Of a stretch of 64,000 nt of DNA, positions 45,957 to 54,660 are shown piece after piece. Where the stretch lies: contig CM077024.1 in assembly GCA_039090855.1 (NCBI GenBank), forward strand, positions 62,891,594-62,955,593, written 5' to 3'. The translations under genes were made by a program, and so were the position numbers. The notes under the pieces were generated by a model. That model searched no databases and had not been told where the DNA came from. It saw nothing but the letters and a program-made list of their open reading frames with translations. Origin of the DNA: Macrothele yani (taxonomy: Eukaryota; Arthropoda; Arachnida; Araneae; Macrothelidae). The stretch's first letter is position 1; each line of letters starts with the position of its first letter.

Positions 45957-46530
45957 CTTCCACCCTGTACGTTGGGACCTTCCCCGCTTTGATCTTTGTG
46001 ATGAACCCTGGACTGGCTCACCGGATCCGGAGAGTGTCTCCCTAAGCTTGTCAGACTTGGTTCTTCTGTACAGTCTTCATATTCCCAACTCCAGTTTATC
46101 TTTTTACTGTTCCTCACATTGTACTTGTATGTTCAATGTTTTTTATTTCGTCATATATCTTCTGCTCATTCGTTCGTCATATTGCTCATATAAATTGTAT
46201 ATACACATCCTGTATATATTTCGCTGTTCATTATGTACATATACACATTCCTTGGTACTGTGTATGCACCTTTTCGGAGCCGTCCTAGAAGTTCATTCTT
46301 TACTGTATGCATCATGCGTACCTCAGTCACGCACTTTTTGTACACATCTTGTATATAGTACACATTTTCAATTGCATCATTATGTTCTGCGTCATTTGTA
46401 TTTATATTTTCATTGCATTGTATGTATATCTCACTTGCTACACATAGTTCGTTCCCTGTTCCTATGTGGCTTCACGCACATCTGTATATACTTCGCCTAA
46501 ATTGTACTTTTATTCAGTCTCACCGATATA

Positions 46531-47957
46531 CACTGACGGAAAAAATCCCAACACCAAGAAGGGGTTGTGTTAGATAAACGACAGTTGGTAGGCGGTGAGA
46601 GTACATCTGTAAGATGACGTCTATGCAAATTTCGCGCTCGGCGCATACGTGTGGCGCTAGTAGCGCCCCTCGGAACATGCAAAGCAGGTTTGCTGTAAAT
46701 ACGCGCTGTAACGTTCGTGAGCGTTAGTTATCGTTGAGATTCGACGTAGGGTGTTGATGTTAGTCAAGAATGCCTTTAAGAAGACGAAGAAGCCATTATC
46801 AACAGCTCACAGAGTTTGAACGAGGTCGTGTAATAGGGCTACGAGAAGGTGGATTTTCTTTCCGCAATATTGCAGAACGACTTCGTAGGAATGTAGCCAC
46901 TGTGCATGATTGTTGGCAGCGGTGGTCAAGGGAAGGTACTGCCTCAAGAAGACCGGGTTCCAGTCGGCCACGTGGCACTACTGAGAGGGAAGACCGCCGT
47001 GTACGGCGTATGGCCGTGGCGCATCGTACCGCGTCTGCGGCAGCAATTCGAGCTGCAGTTGCCATCACAGTGACACAACGAACTGTTACAAATCGGTTAC
47101 TTGAAGGACAGCTCCGAGCCAGACGCCCTGTAGCGTGCATTCCACTTACTCCAAACCACTGCCGTTTGCGACGTCAGTGGTGTCAAGCTAGAGCTCATTG
47201 GAGGACGGAGTGGAGATCTGTTGTGTTTTCTGATAAAAGCCGGTTCTGCCTGGGTGCCAGTGATGGCCGTGTGTTGGTTAGAAGGAGGCCAGGTGAGCGC
47301 CTGCAACCAACCTGTCTGCGGCCGAGACACGCTGGACCTACACCTGGAGTTATGGTCTGGGGAGCAATTTCCTATGACAGCAGGAGCACTCTCGTGGTTA
47401 TCCCACGCACCCTGAAGGCACAGTTGTACGTCGGTCTGGTGATTCTACTTGTTGTGCTGCCATTCATGAACAGCATTCCAGGGGGTGTTTTCCAACAGGA
47501 TAACGCTCGCCCGCATACCGCTGTTGTAACCCAACATGCTCTACAGAGTGTCGACATGTTGCCGTGGTATGCTAGATCACCAGATCTTTCACCAATCGAG
47601 CACGTATGGGACATCATTGGACGACAACTCCAGCGTCACCCCCAACCAGCATTAACCGTCCCTGTATTGACCGACCAAGTGCAACAGGCATGGAACTCCA
47701 TCCCACAAACTGACATCCAGCACCTGTACGACACAATGCATGAACGTTTGCGTGCTTGCATTCAACATTCTGGCGGTTACACCGGTTATTAATGTACCAG
47801 CATTTCACATTTAAAATGGCTCTTCTCGCGCTTACAATAAGCTGTGATCTTGAAACTTTAATCGATTAAATATGTTACCTATGCAAATGTATTGCCGCCA
47901 TTTCATTCCTCTACAACTATTTTTTCGTGGTGTTGGGATTTTTTTTTTCCGTCAGTG
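46531..47957 (+). mobile_element. Tc1-like transposon (family T1), copy B, structurally intact
   Basis: 1427 bp flanked by TA (46529-46530 and 47958-47959). The inverted repeats start cactgacggaaaaaatccca and match the right end over about 27 bp. It is nearly identical to copy A at 18539-19962 and lies in the 3' region of the L1/Tx1-like LINE, so it is younger than that insertion. Confidence 0.95.
46770..47792 (+). CDS. Tc1-like transposase, intact 340-aa reading frame
   Basis: ATG 46770 to TAA 47792, uninterrupted. Residues 1-110 form the bipartite DNA-binding domain (SFRNIAERLRRNVATVHDCW; linker SSRPRGTTEREDRRVRRMAV). The catalytic core carries an aspartate in VVFSDKSRFCLG, where the usual SDES is SDKS, so the residue after the catalytic Asp is changed from Glu to Lys. 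It also carries GVFQQDNARPHTAVV (Asp) and SPDLSPIEHVWD (Glu), separated by 32 residues by my count. The C-terminal end is HSGGYTGY, usual for the family. Being alone in the element and about the family's usual size (~340 aa), it would catalyse cut-and-paste at TA sites. Activity is untested, and the E-to-K change may matter. Confidence 0.93.
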   Translation: MPLRRRRSHYQQLTEFERGRVIGLREGGFSFRNIAERLRRNVATVHDCWQRWSREGTASRRPGSSRPRGTTEREDRRVRRMAVAHRTASAAAIRAAVAITVTQRTVTNRLLEGQLRARRPVACIPLTPNHCRLRRQWCQARAHWRTEWRSVVFSDKSRFCLGASDGRVLVRRRPGERLQPTCLRPRHAGPTPGVMVWGAISYDSRSTLVVIPRTLKAQLYVGLVILLVVLPFMNSIPGGVFQQDNARPHTAVVTQHALQSVDMLPWYARSPDLSPIEHVWDIIGRQLQRHPQPALTVPVLTDQVQQAWNSIPQTDIQHLYDTMHERLRACIQHSGGYTGY

Positions 47958-48029
47958 TATTTTCATTATCACATCCTGCACTGTTGCACTTATGTTGTAT
48001 CATCGCTCATCTATCTCACTAGCACTGTA

Positions 48030-48115
48030 TTTTATATACACCTCTCATACTGTAACTTACGCACTCGCTGTATATATACACCTCTCATACTGTAAATAAC
48101 GCACTTCTTGTATAC
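48030..48115. repeat. ~40-bp tandem repeat in the L1/Tx1-like LINE 3' region
   Basis: tatatacacctctcatactg occurs twice, each time followed by taa-cgcact-type sequence and ttgtata or gctgtata. It sits in a T- and TA-rich 3' region between the Tc1 insertion and the LINE end. Confidence 0.7.
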
Positions 48116-48643
48116 ATACTACGGTAATTATGCCTTGTCGTCCTCTCATCTATTTCACTTGCATTGTATGTACCCCTCCATAATGTCAATTGCGCACACT
48201 TTGCATATATCTGACTCCTGTTATTATGATTTCAGGCATTGTAAGGGCACATACCGCCTACCGCCTTCGTTCCCTGTAACTTTCGCTCAGAATAAAACAT
48301 TTTGAAAGTTTGTGTGCTGGAGAAATGCGTTATTTACGGGGGGGGGGGTTGTGGCAAGACACGATCTGATTGTGTGAGGAATGAAGATGTATTGCAATTG
48401 TGTGATGTAAAGCAAAATGTTGTTAGCATGGTGGAGACAAATATGCTTTGGTGGTTTGGCCATGTTGAAAGAATGAGTGATGAAATGCTTACTAAGAAAA
48501 TCTTTCAGCCCAAGTGGCAGGAAGGAAAGGCAGAGGAAGACATGGGTGGATCAGATTCAGGAGTGTCTGGATGAGAAAAAATTATGAGTATAAAGATCTT
48601 GTGTTCGGCGTGTAATGGATGTCAGTGAAGCCCGAGTTGTATG

Positions 48644-48866
48644 TTTTTTTTTTTTTTTATTGGAGGTTAAACGACCACCGTGAGCAACTCAATGGGCTAT
48701 AAGCAGTCGCCCGTCCCTAATTTTAGGGTCACTGGTTCCAGGGAAGGGAGAGAGCCAGTGCCGTAAGACAAACACAACATCCATGCCTGACCGGGATTCG
48801 AACCCGGACCCCTTACGGACGAATGATCAGAGGCCAGCGCCTTAGACCACTGCGCCACTGGGGCGC
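48644..48866 (-). mobile_element. SINE-1 (tRNA-derived), reverse
   Basis: A T run (48644-48658) precedes the body and a head that ends at 48866. The B box is intact on the minus strand (ggttcgaatcc). Perfect 13-bp target duplication cccgagttgtatg at 48631-48643 and 48867-48879. Inserted in the end of the RTE/L2-style LINE. Confidence 0.94.
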
Positions 48867-48925
48867 CCCGAGTTGTATGTCAAGATCGCTGTAAGTGGAG
48901 AAGTTTGATACGGCAACAGTAAGAT

Positions 48926-49100
48926 CATGACGCTGTCTAAGCAACAGGTCCAACTTTTATGCATAATTCAACACTGTCCAAGAAAAGTATTAAAAGACCT
49001 AATATTGAAATGTAGCAAAAATGGAATTAAAGCACTATGCAAAGTTTGTATGAATACGTTAAAAGGAAATGTTCCGCTGGTAGTTTGTATTTCATTTTGA
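48926..49100 (+). pseudogene. Short unassigned frame (possible DNA-virus-like or Polinton-like fragment)
   Basis: From ATG 48926 the frame reads MTLSKQQVQLLCIIQHCP and continues through KALCKVCMNTLKGNVPLV to a TGA at about 49098. I have the impression that an NxLKGNVPL-type motif occurs in short proteins linked to Polinton/adintovirus-like elements, but this is recollection without a search. No capsid, polymerase or integrase genes of such an element were seen nearby, so it is at most an isolated relic. Confidence 0.35.
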
Positions 49101-49361
49101 AGCTAACCTCTAAATCTCAGTTGAAAGTTCTTCAAGCGTGCGAAAGAACCAACGCGACAGGGATACTTTTTTTTCCTCTTTGTGTTGGGAAGAACAAAGG
49201 ATGGTGACTGTAGTTTGTTTTTTTCGAAATTATTTGTTCCGTATCGGATTTACACCACATTAGATGTTTATATAAGTACTGTTTTGTTGTTGTTCTTAGA
49301 GAATTATCCAAAGGAATGAAATATCAAAGCAAGTTTTTTAGAAGTTTCCGGGCACGGAATT

Positions 49362-49852
49362 AAATAGAAGGAAATAATTTCTGTCAAGAAATAGTACATT
49401 CAGATCAACTGTTGGAGGCTAGAGTATAGGTAAATGTAGAATATTGTTGTAAACAATTTCTGTGAACGTATACACATATACGAAAATAGAAGGAAATAAT
49501 TTCTGTCAAGAAATAGTACATTCAGATCAACTGTTTGAGCCTAGATTATAGGTAAATGTAGAATATTGTTGTAAACAATTTCTGTGAACGTATACACATA
49601 TACGAAAATAGAAGGAAATAATTTCTGTCAAGAAATAGTACATTCAGATCAACTGTTTGAGGCTAGAGTATAGGTAAATGTAGAATTTTGTTGTAAACAA
49701 TTTCTGTGAACGTATACACATATACGAAAATGGAAGGAAATAATTTCTGTCAAGAAATAGTACATTCAGATCAACTGTTTGAGCCTAGATTATAGGTAAA
49801 TGTAGAATATTGTTGTAAACAATTTCTGTGAACGTATACACATATACGATAA
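49362..49852. repeat. 122-bp tandem repeat, four copies, upstream of the gypsy-type gag
   Basis: Four units start (ggaaataatttctgtcaag) at 49370, 49492, 49614 and 49736. They differ at a few bases (gttggaggctagag versus gtttgagcctagat). Odd and even units pair best: units 2 and 4 share gagcctagattatagg, and units 1 and 3 share ggctagagtatagg. The array suggests a 244-bp higher-order step. It ends about 35 bp before the gag ATG, where a 5' LTR and primer-binding site would be expected. Confidence 0.92.
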
Positions 49853-49887
49853 TAAATAAACATTGGGTACACGTAGAGCTGGTTGAA

Positions 49888-51369
49888 ATGGCTTTCTTAG
49901 GAAGAGCTCGAAAAGAAGAACTTCTGCAGTTGGCGGAAGAATTGGGTATAGAAGTTATGCCAAATCTCAAAATTCTGGAATTAAAAAATAAAATTGTCAA
50001 CTTTGAAGGATATGAAGAGGATTTCGTGAAAGAACTTTTGGCAGGTATAAAAGAGCGTAGAGAAACAGAAAGACAATTGGAATTGGAGCTTGAAAAACGT
50101 AGACAAACAGAAAGACAAATGGAATTTGAGCTTGAAAAACTCAGAATAGAAGCTGGACGTCAGCCGCTGGGAGATAGTTTGGAGCAAAATGGAAATTCTC
50201 AAAAACCGAGATTAGAACTTCGTCATTTGATGAAAACATTTGACCCAAAAGACAGTGATATAAGTATTTACTTAGTTTTATTTGAAAGGCAAGCACAACA
50301 AGCAGAAATAAAAAGGGAAGATTGGGTCACGAATTTGATAGGACTTTTGCCCTACGAAATATCACAATTGATTGCCAGAGAAAATGTGGAAGATGCTAAA
50401 AACTATGAATATGTTAAAAGGTTACTTCTTAAAAGATATAAGTTAAGTCCAGAGAAATTTAGATTGAAATTTGTACAACACATACGTACATCAGAGAAGA
50501 CCTGGAGAGATTTCGCCTTCGAGTTAGAAAATTATTTTAATGAATGGATTTCAGGACTTAAAATAGGCGATTTTGAAGGGCTAAAAAAATTAATGATCAC
50601 AGATCAATTGAAGCGGAGAGTGCCTATAGAAATAAGGGAGCATTTTATTGATAAATGGTCAAATATTGTCTCACCTTCAGATTTGGCTGATATGGTGGAC
50701 AATTATGAAAGTGTAAGAGGAGGAATCAAGAAAAATTCGTCGAATGAAATTCGTGCTTCCAAGAAAATGCAAGGCAGTGAGAAAAAAACTAGAGATAACT
50801 ATGATCGCAGAAATTTTATGAAAAATGGATTTTATAACAAAAATTATGTTAAGCCAGATGTAGGACAATTGTGGTCAAAACGGAATGTATCTCAGAATGA
50901 AGAAAAGTATGATCGCAGACGGAAGATTCAATGTTACGAGTGTGCATCTTATGATCACATTCGACCTCAGTGTCCTAAGCTAAAATCACAGAACTCAGGA
51001 AGCGTAAATAGAATCAGAGAGGAAACTGAAGGGGATCTCTTGGCACCCTATACCTTTGAAGGAAAAATAAATGGAGTTACCATACCTATTCTTCGGGATA
51101 CAGGATCATCAGTTGATATCATTTGTCAAGAGTATGTGTCGCCAGGTGAGTTTACTGGAGAACATGTGTGGGTACAGCATCTTCTGGATGAACAAAAGGT
51201 TTGTTTACCATTGGCAGAAGTTGAACTAGAATGTGAATTAGGTCATATTGTAACTAAGGCTGCAGTGATTAGAAAGTCGCTAGATCAAGGTAGATATTTA
51301 CTTGGAAATAAGACTGCCGCTTTGTTAAAAAAATTGATATGGAGTGTCCACTTAATTCAGAACAGGTAA
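49888..51369 (+). CDS. Gag-protease polyprotein of the gypsy-type element
   Basis: The start is chosen at ATG 49888 (MAFLGRARKEELLQLAEELG); an upstream ATG at 49828 lies inside the tandem repeat. Residues about 55-90 form a highly charged coiled coil (ETERQLELELEKRRQTERQM). The central part looks like a capsid/SCAN-like helical domain (YKLSPEKFRLKFVQHIRTS, FAFELENYFNEWISGLKI). A CCHC knuckle, CYECASYDHIRPQC, lies at about residue 349. Protease follows, with RDTGSSVD at about residue 404, and ends with LGNKTAALLKK. The frame stops at 51369, 36 bp after an A AAA AAA heptamer. Frame open throughout; function inferred from family. Confidence 0.88.
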   Translation: MAFLGRARKEELLQLAEELGIEVMPNLKILELKNKIVNFEGYEEDFVKELLAGIKERRETERQLELELEKRRQTERQMEFELEKLRIEAGRQPLGDSLEQNGNSQKPRLELRHLMKTFDPKDSDISIYLVLFERQAQQAEIKREDWVTNLIGLLPYEISQLIARENVEDAKNYEYVKRLLLKRYKLSPEKFRLKFVQHIRTSEKTWRDFAFELENYFNEWISGLKIGDFEGLKKLMITDQLKRRVPIEIREHFIDKWSNIVSPSDLADMVDNYESVRGGIKKNSSNEIRASKKMQGSEKKTRDNYDRRNFMKNGFYNKNYVKPDVGQLWSKRNVSQNEEKYDRRRKIQCYECASYDHIRPQCPKLKSQNSGSVNRIREETEGDLLAPYTFEGKINGVTIPILRDTGSSVDIICQEYVSPGEFTGEHVWVQHLLDEQKVCLPLAEVELECELGHIVTKAAVIRKSLDQGRYLLGNKTAALLKKLIWSVHLIQNR

Positions 51370-52801
51370 ATGTTGTGATTACTCGGTATCAAGAAAAACA
51401 AAAACGAAACAACGAAGAGAGAAATTCAGTAAAGAATGATTCAGAGAAGAAAGAAAAACAAGCCCTTGAAGGAGAGGCTGTGGGTTCCGAAGAATCAGAT
51501 GAATTAGAAGAAGAAATTCTGCCATTGAGGCATGATGAAGATAAAGCCATGTTAGAGTTGGTAAAAATGGATTCAAAAAGTTTCATGGAAGATCAACGGC
51601 AAAGTTTGGAATTGAAAAAATTTCTCAAAGAAATAGAGAAAACAGATTTTAAAAAGGCAAATGGTTATGCTGTACTAAGAAATGGGATGTTGGTGAAGAA
51701 GAAGATCAACAAGATTGGCGAAGAGGAAGATCTTATTGTTGTTCCAGAACAATATAGAGAACAAATAAAAAACATGTGTCATGAGGGAACTTCGGGGCAT
51801 TTAGGAGTGACAAAAACCAAAGACAGACTAGCGAAGTATTTTTATTGGCCTAACTGTTATAAAGACATTGAAGAATTTGTAAAATCTTGTGATTCATGCC
51901 AACGTGCTGGAAAAGCTGGGGACAAAAAGAAAGCACCTTTAAAAATAGTTCCAATTATTCCTGAAATTTTTACAAAAATCAACGTTGATGCCTGTGTGCC
52001 TTTGCCCGAGACTTCAAGCGGAAATAGATACATAATTACAGCTATGTGTTTGTCGTCCAAATATCCAGATGCAGTACCAGTACCTGACATAGGATCCAAG
52101 TCGGTAGTTGACGCTTTGTTATACATTTTTAGCCGCATGGGATTTCCGAAAGAAATTCAAACTGATCAAGGAGCCAGTTTTGTAAGCATTTTGACACTAG
52201 AATTTCGGGAGCGGTTTGGAATAAAAGTTACTCATAGTTCTGTATATCATCCCCAAAGTAATCCGGTAGAACGATTCCATCGAACTATTAAAGGGATGTT
52301 GAGAGTTTTATGTCTTGAGTCTGCTCCGGATTGGGAGAAACAGTTACCGGCGGCGCTGTTTGCTTTGAGAACTGTGACACATGAAAGCACAGGGTTTACG
52401 CCTGCTGAATTGGTGCATGGAAAAAATTTGAGGACGCCAATGACACTATTGTATGAAAAATGGATGGGTCATCCTGAAGAAGAAAACTATGTCACTGAAT
52501 ATGTATTTGAGTTAATAAATAGGATGAAAAGATGTCAAGAACTTGCCATTAAAACATGGAAGTGGCTCAATTGAAAAGAAAATATTGGTATGACAGAAAT
52601 GCGGTAAAACGTGAATTTCAAGAAGGAGATTTAGTATTGGTTTTTGTTACCTGCAGGCCAAATAAGTTAGCAGAACAGTGGAAAGGACCAGGGAAAATTG
52701 AGAAAAAAATTTCTGAGACTAATTATGTAGTAAGCTTTGAAGGTAAAAATGTAAAGCATCAAGTATATCACATTAACATGCTGAAACCATACCATAAATG
52801 A
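51324..52801 (+). CDS. Integrase of the gypsy-type element (frameshifted near its C-terminus)
   Basis: In the -1 frame relative to gag-protease. An acidic linker (KKEKQALEGEAVGSEESDEL) is followed by the zinc-binding domain (MCHEGTSGHLGVTKTKDRLA and KSCDSCQRAGKAG, giving the H-H-C-C pattern). The catalytic triad is KINVDACVPLP (Asp), IQTDQGASFVS (Asp) and PQSNPVERFHRTIKG (Glu). A one-base deletion near 52553 (attaaaacatgg) shifts the frame. The C-terminal GPY/F-like module (EQWKGPGKIEKKISETNYVV) is then in frame with RT and ends VYHINMLKPYHK at a TGA (52799-52801). In the intact family member this would be the start of one long pol protein. Confidence 0.88.
51327..51333 (+). promoter_or_regulatory. 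Candidate -1 ribosomal frameshift site (A AAA AAA)
   Basis: Seven A residues read TTA AAA AAA TTG in the gag-protease frame, which is a canonical X XXY YYZ slippery heptamer. A -1 slip enters exactly the frame that encodes integrase (KKIDMECPLNSEQ). The gag-protease stop follows at 51367-51369. An indel in the A run would look the same. Confidence 0.55.
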
Positions 52802-54427
52802 CCAGAATTTGTGAATTTATTGCCCGGTTGTGAAAATGGTGAAATGGATTTAGAGATTAAATTTCCGCAAGTTGAAAAAAATCCCAATATATTTAACTTC
52901 TCTGATATCGAGGAGAACAGTAAACTTCGAGAGCGCCTAAGTGGCCAACAAATTCAGGATCTGAAAAAACTATTATGTCATTACTTGAAAATGTTTTCTA
53001 ATATTCCAGGAAAGACTCATTTGGTCGAACATGATATCGAGCTAGCTAGTAATGCTATTGTAAGAGTTAATCCTTATAGAATGTCGCCCAGGCAGATAAA
53101 TATTCTTAAAGCCGAGATAGATAAAATGCTGCAGTACAAGATTATAGAAGTTGGTGAATCAGAATATACATCACCCAGGCAGATAAATATTCTTAAAGCT
53201 GAGATAGATAAAATGCTGCAGTACAAGATTATAGAAGTTGGTGAATCAGACTATACATCACCCATGATTTTGGTAGAAGTACCCGGAAGAGATCCACGCC
53301 CATGTATTGACTACAGGCGATTAAATGAAGTGACAAGGACCCAGTTCTATCCATTGCCCAACATAGAAGAAAGAGTCGAAAAGGTTTCTGGAGCGAAGTA
53401 TATTACAGTATTAGATTTAACAAAAGGGTACTGGCAAATTCCATTAAGTGCTAGAGCTCAACGATTGGCAGCGTTTGTGACTACTTTTGGAACGTATCGG
53501 CCCTTAAAGATGCCATTTGGCCTTAAGAACGCACCTTATTTCTTTAGCAAAATGATGTCGGAACTTTTGAGAGGCTGCGAAGAGTTTGCCGTACCATATC
53601 TAGATGATGTTGCCATTTTTTCCGAAAACTGGGGGGATCATTTGATACATCTTGAAGAAGTGCTACAGAGGTTGCAGAGGGCTTCCTTGACCATAAAACC
53701 TTCCAAATGTAAGTTTGCTCAAGATCACGTCTTGTATTTGGGTCATATTGTTGGACAAGGATATCGAAAACCAGCGGAACGAAAGGTTCAGGCCATACAG
53801 AATTTTGCTACGCCAAAGAACAAGACGCAAGTAAGATCTTTCTTAGGCCTGGCGGCTGGATATTACAGCAGATGTATTCCAATGTTTTCTTCGATAGCAG
53901 CTCCCTTGACAGACATCTTGAAGGGTAAAAATCGTAAAGAGGAAATTATATGGTCAGAATAATGTGAGAAAGCTTTTGTGGAACTAAAAAAATCTTTATC
54001 TAGTTTTCCTGTTCTGTATGCCCCTGACTATGAACGTAGATTTATTTTACAAACTGATGCTTCAGATCAAGGAATGGGAGTCGTCCTCTCGCAAGAACAA
54101 GAAGATGGCGCTGAACGTCCTGTACTCTATCTAAGCAGAAAACTTTCGACAGCAAAGAAGACATACAGTACCAGTGAAAAAGAATGTGCCGCCATTATAT
54201 TTGCGGTACAGAAACTGAAATGCTACCTGGATGGTCAAAAATTCCTCATACAAACTGATCATAAACCTCTCGTTTGGTTACGCACCAACGCAAGTTCAAA
54301 TGCTCGTCTGATGAGATGGGCCCTTGCTTTACAAGCATATGATTTTGTTATAATTCATCGATCGGGAACAATGCACAAAAATGCAGATGGACTGAGCAGA
54401 GTTCCAACTTTAGATGATCCACCTTGA
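52802..54427 (+). pseudogene. RT-RNase H of the gypsy-type element, one internal stop
   Basis: Continuous with the integrase C-terminus except for the TGA at 52799. A linker (PEFVNLLPGCENGEMD) and a conserved upstream block (LVEHDIELASNAIVRVNPYR) precede a duplicated stretch at 53084-53257. RT core: ARAQRLAAFVTTFGTYRPLK, KMPFGLKNAPYFFSKMMSEL, catalytic YLDD at 53597-53608, and AERKVQAIQNFATPKNKTQV. After a TAA at 53960-53962, RNase H follows in the same frame: FILQTDASDQGMGVVLSQEQ, STSEKECAAIIFAVQKLKCY, IQTDHKPLVWL and ADGLSRVPT, ending at TGA 54427. The TAA sits where a CAA codon would fit. Confidence 0.9.
53084..53257 (+). repeat. 87-bp in-frame tandem duplication in the RT N-terminal region
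   Basis: Units 53084-53170 and 53171-53257 both encode SPRQINILKAEIDKMLQYKI and IEVGESxYT. They differ at very few bases (gccgag/gctgag, gaatat/gactat, tcgccc/tcaccc). The reading frame is kept, so the protein gains 29 residues just before the RT core. Confidence 0.95.
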
Positions 54428-54660
54428 TCATGCTATGTGTCTGCTAGTGAAAACATTTCTTTTTTATTTTTTTTATTTTTTGGTTGTCATATATACTACA
54501 TAGAAATTGTTGGAAAACACGTAAAGATGATTGTTAAATTAACTCATATATTTCTCTTTGTAAATGGATTATGACTCATTATGTGAACTATGACTATTGT
54601 ATTGTAAAATGACAAGAACTTTTTACCACTGGAGAAAGTTCCTCTGGAGTGAGGAGGGGT
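54428..54660 (+). other. 3' untranslated region and polypurine tract of the gypsy-type element
   Basis: T-rich leader of the 3' end; the purine tract ggagtgaggagggg ends at about 54659, next to the LTR. Confidence 0.75.

Larger units (their letters stand above)
39694..48308 (+). mobile_element. L1/Tx1-like LINE with nested SINEs and a Tc1
   Basis: Flanked by a perfect 13-bp target duplication, tttgtgtgctgga (39681-39693 and 48309-48321), inside the RTE/L2-style LINE. Order: leader, ORF1 with one knuckle-like motif, endonuclease, RT, zinc-binding C-terminus, and a long T-rich 3' region ending cagaataaaacattttgaaag. Later insertions are two SINE-1 copies (39905 and 40526) and a Tc1 (46531). 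Without them the element is about 6.7 kb, plausible for a full-length L1-group LINE. Confidence 0.88.
37240..48600 (+). pseudogene. LINE reverse transcriptase relic (host of the nested insertions)
   Basis: RT pieces: 37261-37544 (KNYRGISLLSVPGKVFGKVV, DVQSGFMPGKGCSIQIF), then a frameshift to AAFIDVEKACDQVNRTLLW at about 37530 and GVRQGCVMSPWLFNI at 37711-37756. After the Tc1 the frame has FLYADVTVMLAKSKSELQSM (catalytic box YADV at 39266-39277, second aspartate lost), EFVYLGSMFDRENKLDGEI and TLTYGSETWVLQKKHR at about 39630. After the L1/Tx1-like LINE it continues with RNEDVLQLCDVKQNVVSMVE. Multiple stops; dead copy. Confidence 0.85.
37225..48925 (+). mobile_element. RTE/L2-style LINE, interrupted by a Tc1 and an L1/Tx1-like LINE
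   Basis: Native segments are about 37225-37756, 39191-39693, 48322-48643 and 48880-48925. The first carries the early RT (LIFPLYKGKDDQTDCKNYRG), the second the catalytic box and thumb, and the third the C-terminal part (NMLWWFGHVERMSDEMLTKK). A SINE-1 at 48644-48866 splits the end. The original 5' end and endonuclease were not identified, so the copy is probably 5'-truncated. Confidence 0.82.

Noticed and set aside
46166..46500. Hydrophobic plus-strand frame suggesting a membrane protein
   Set aside because: It lies in the T-rich 3' region of a LINE; the hydrophobicity follows from base composition.
49362..49852. CRISPR-like array
   Set aside because: The 122-bp units are contiguous tandem copies with no spacers, in a eukaryotic sequence.
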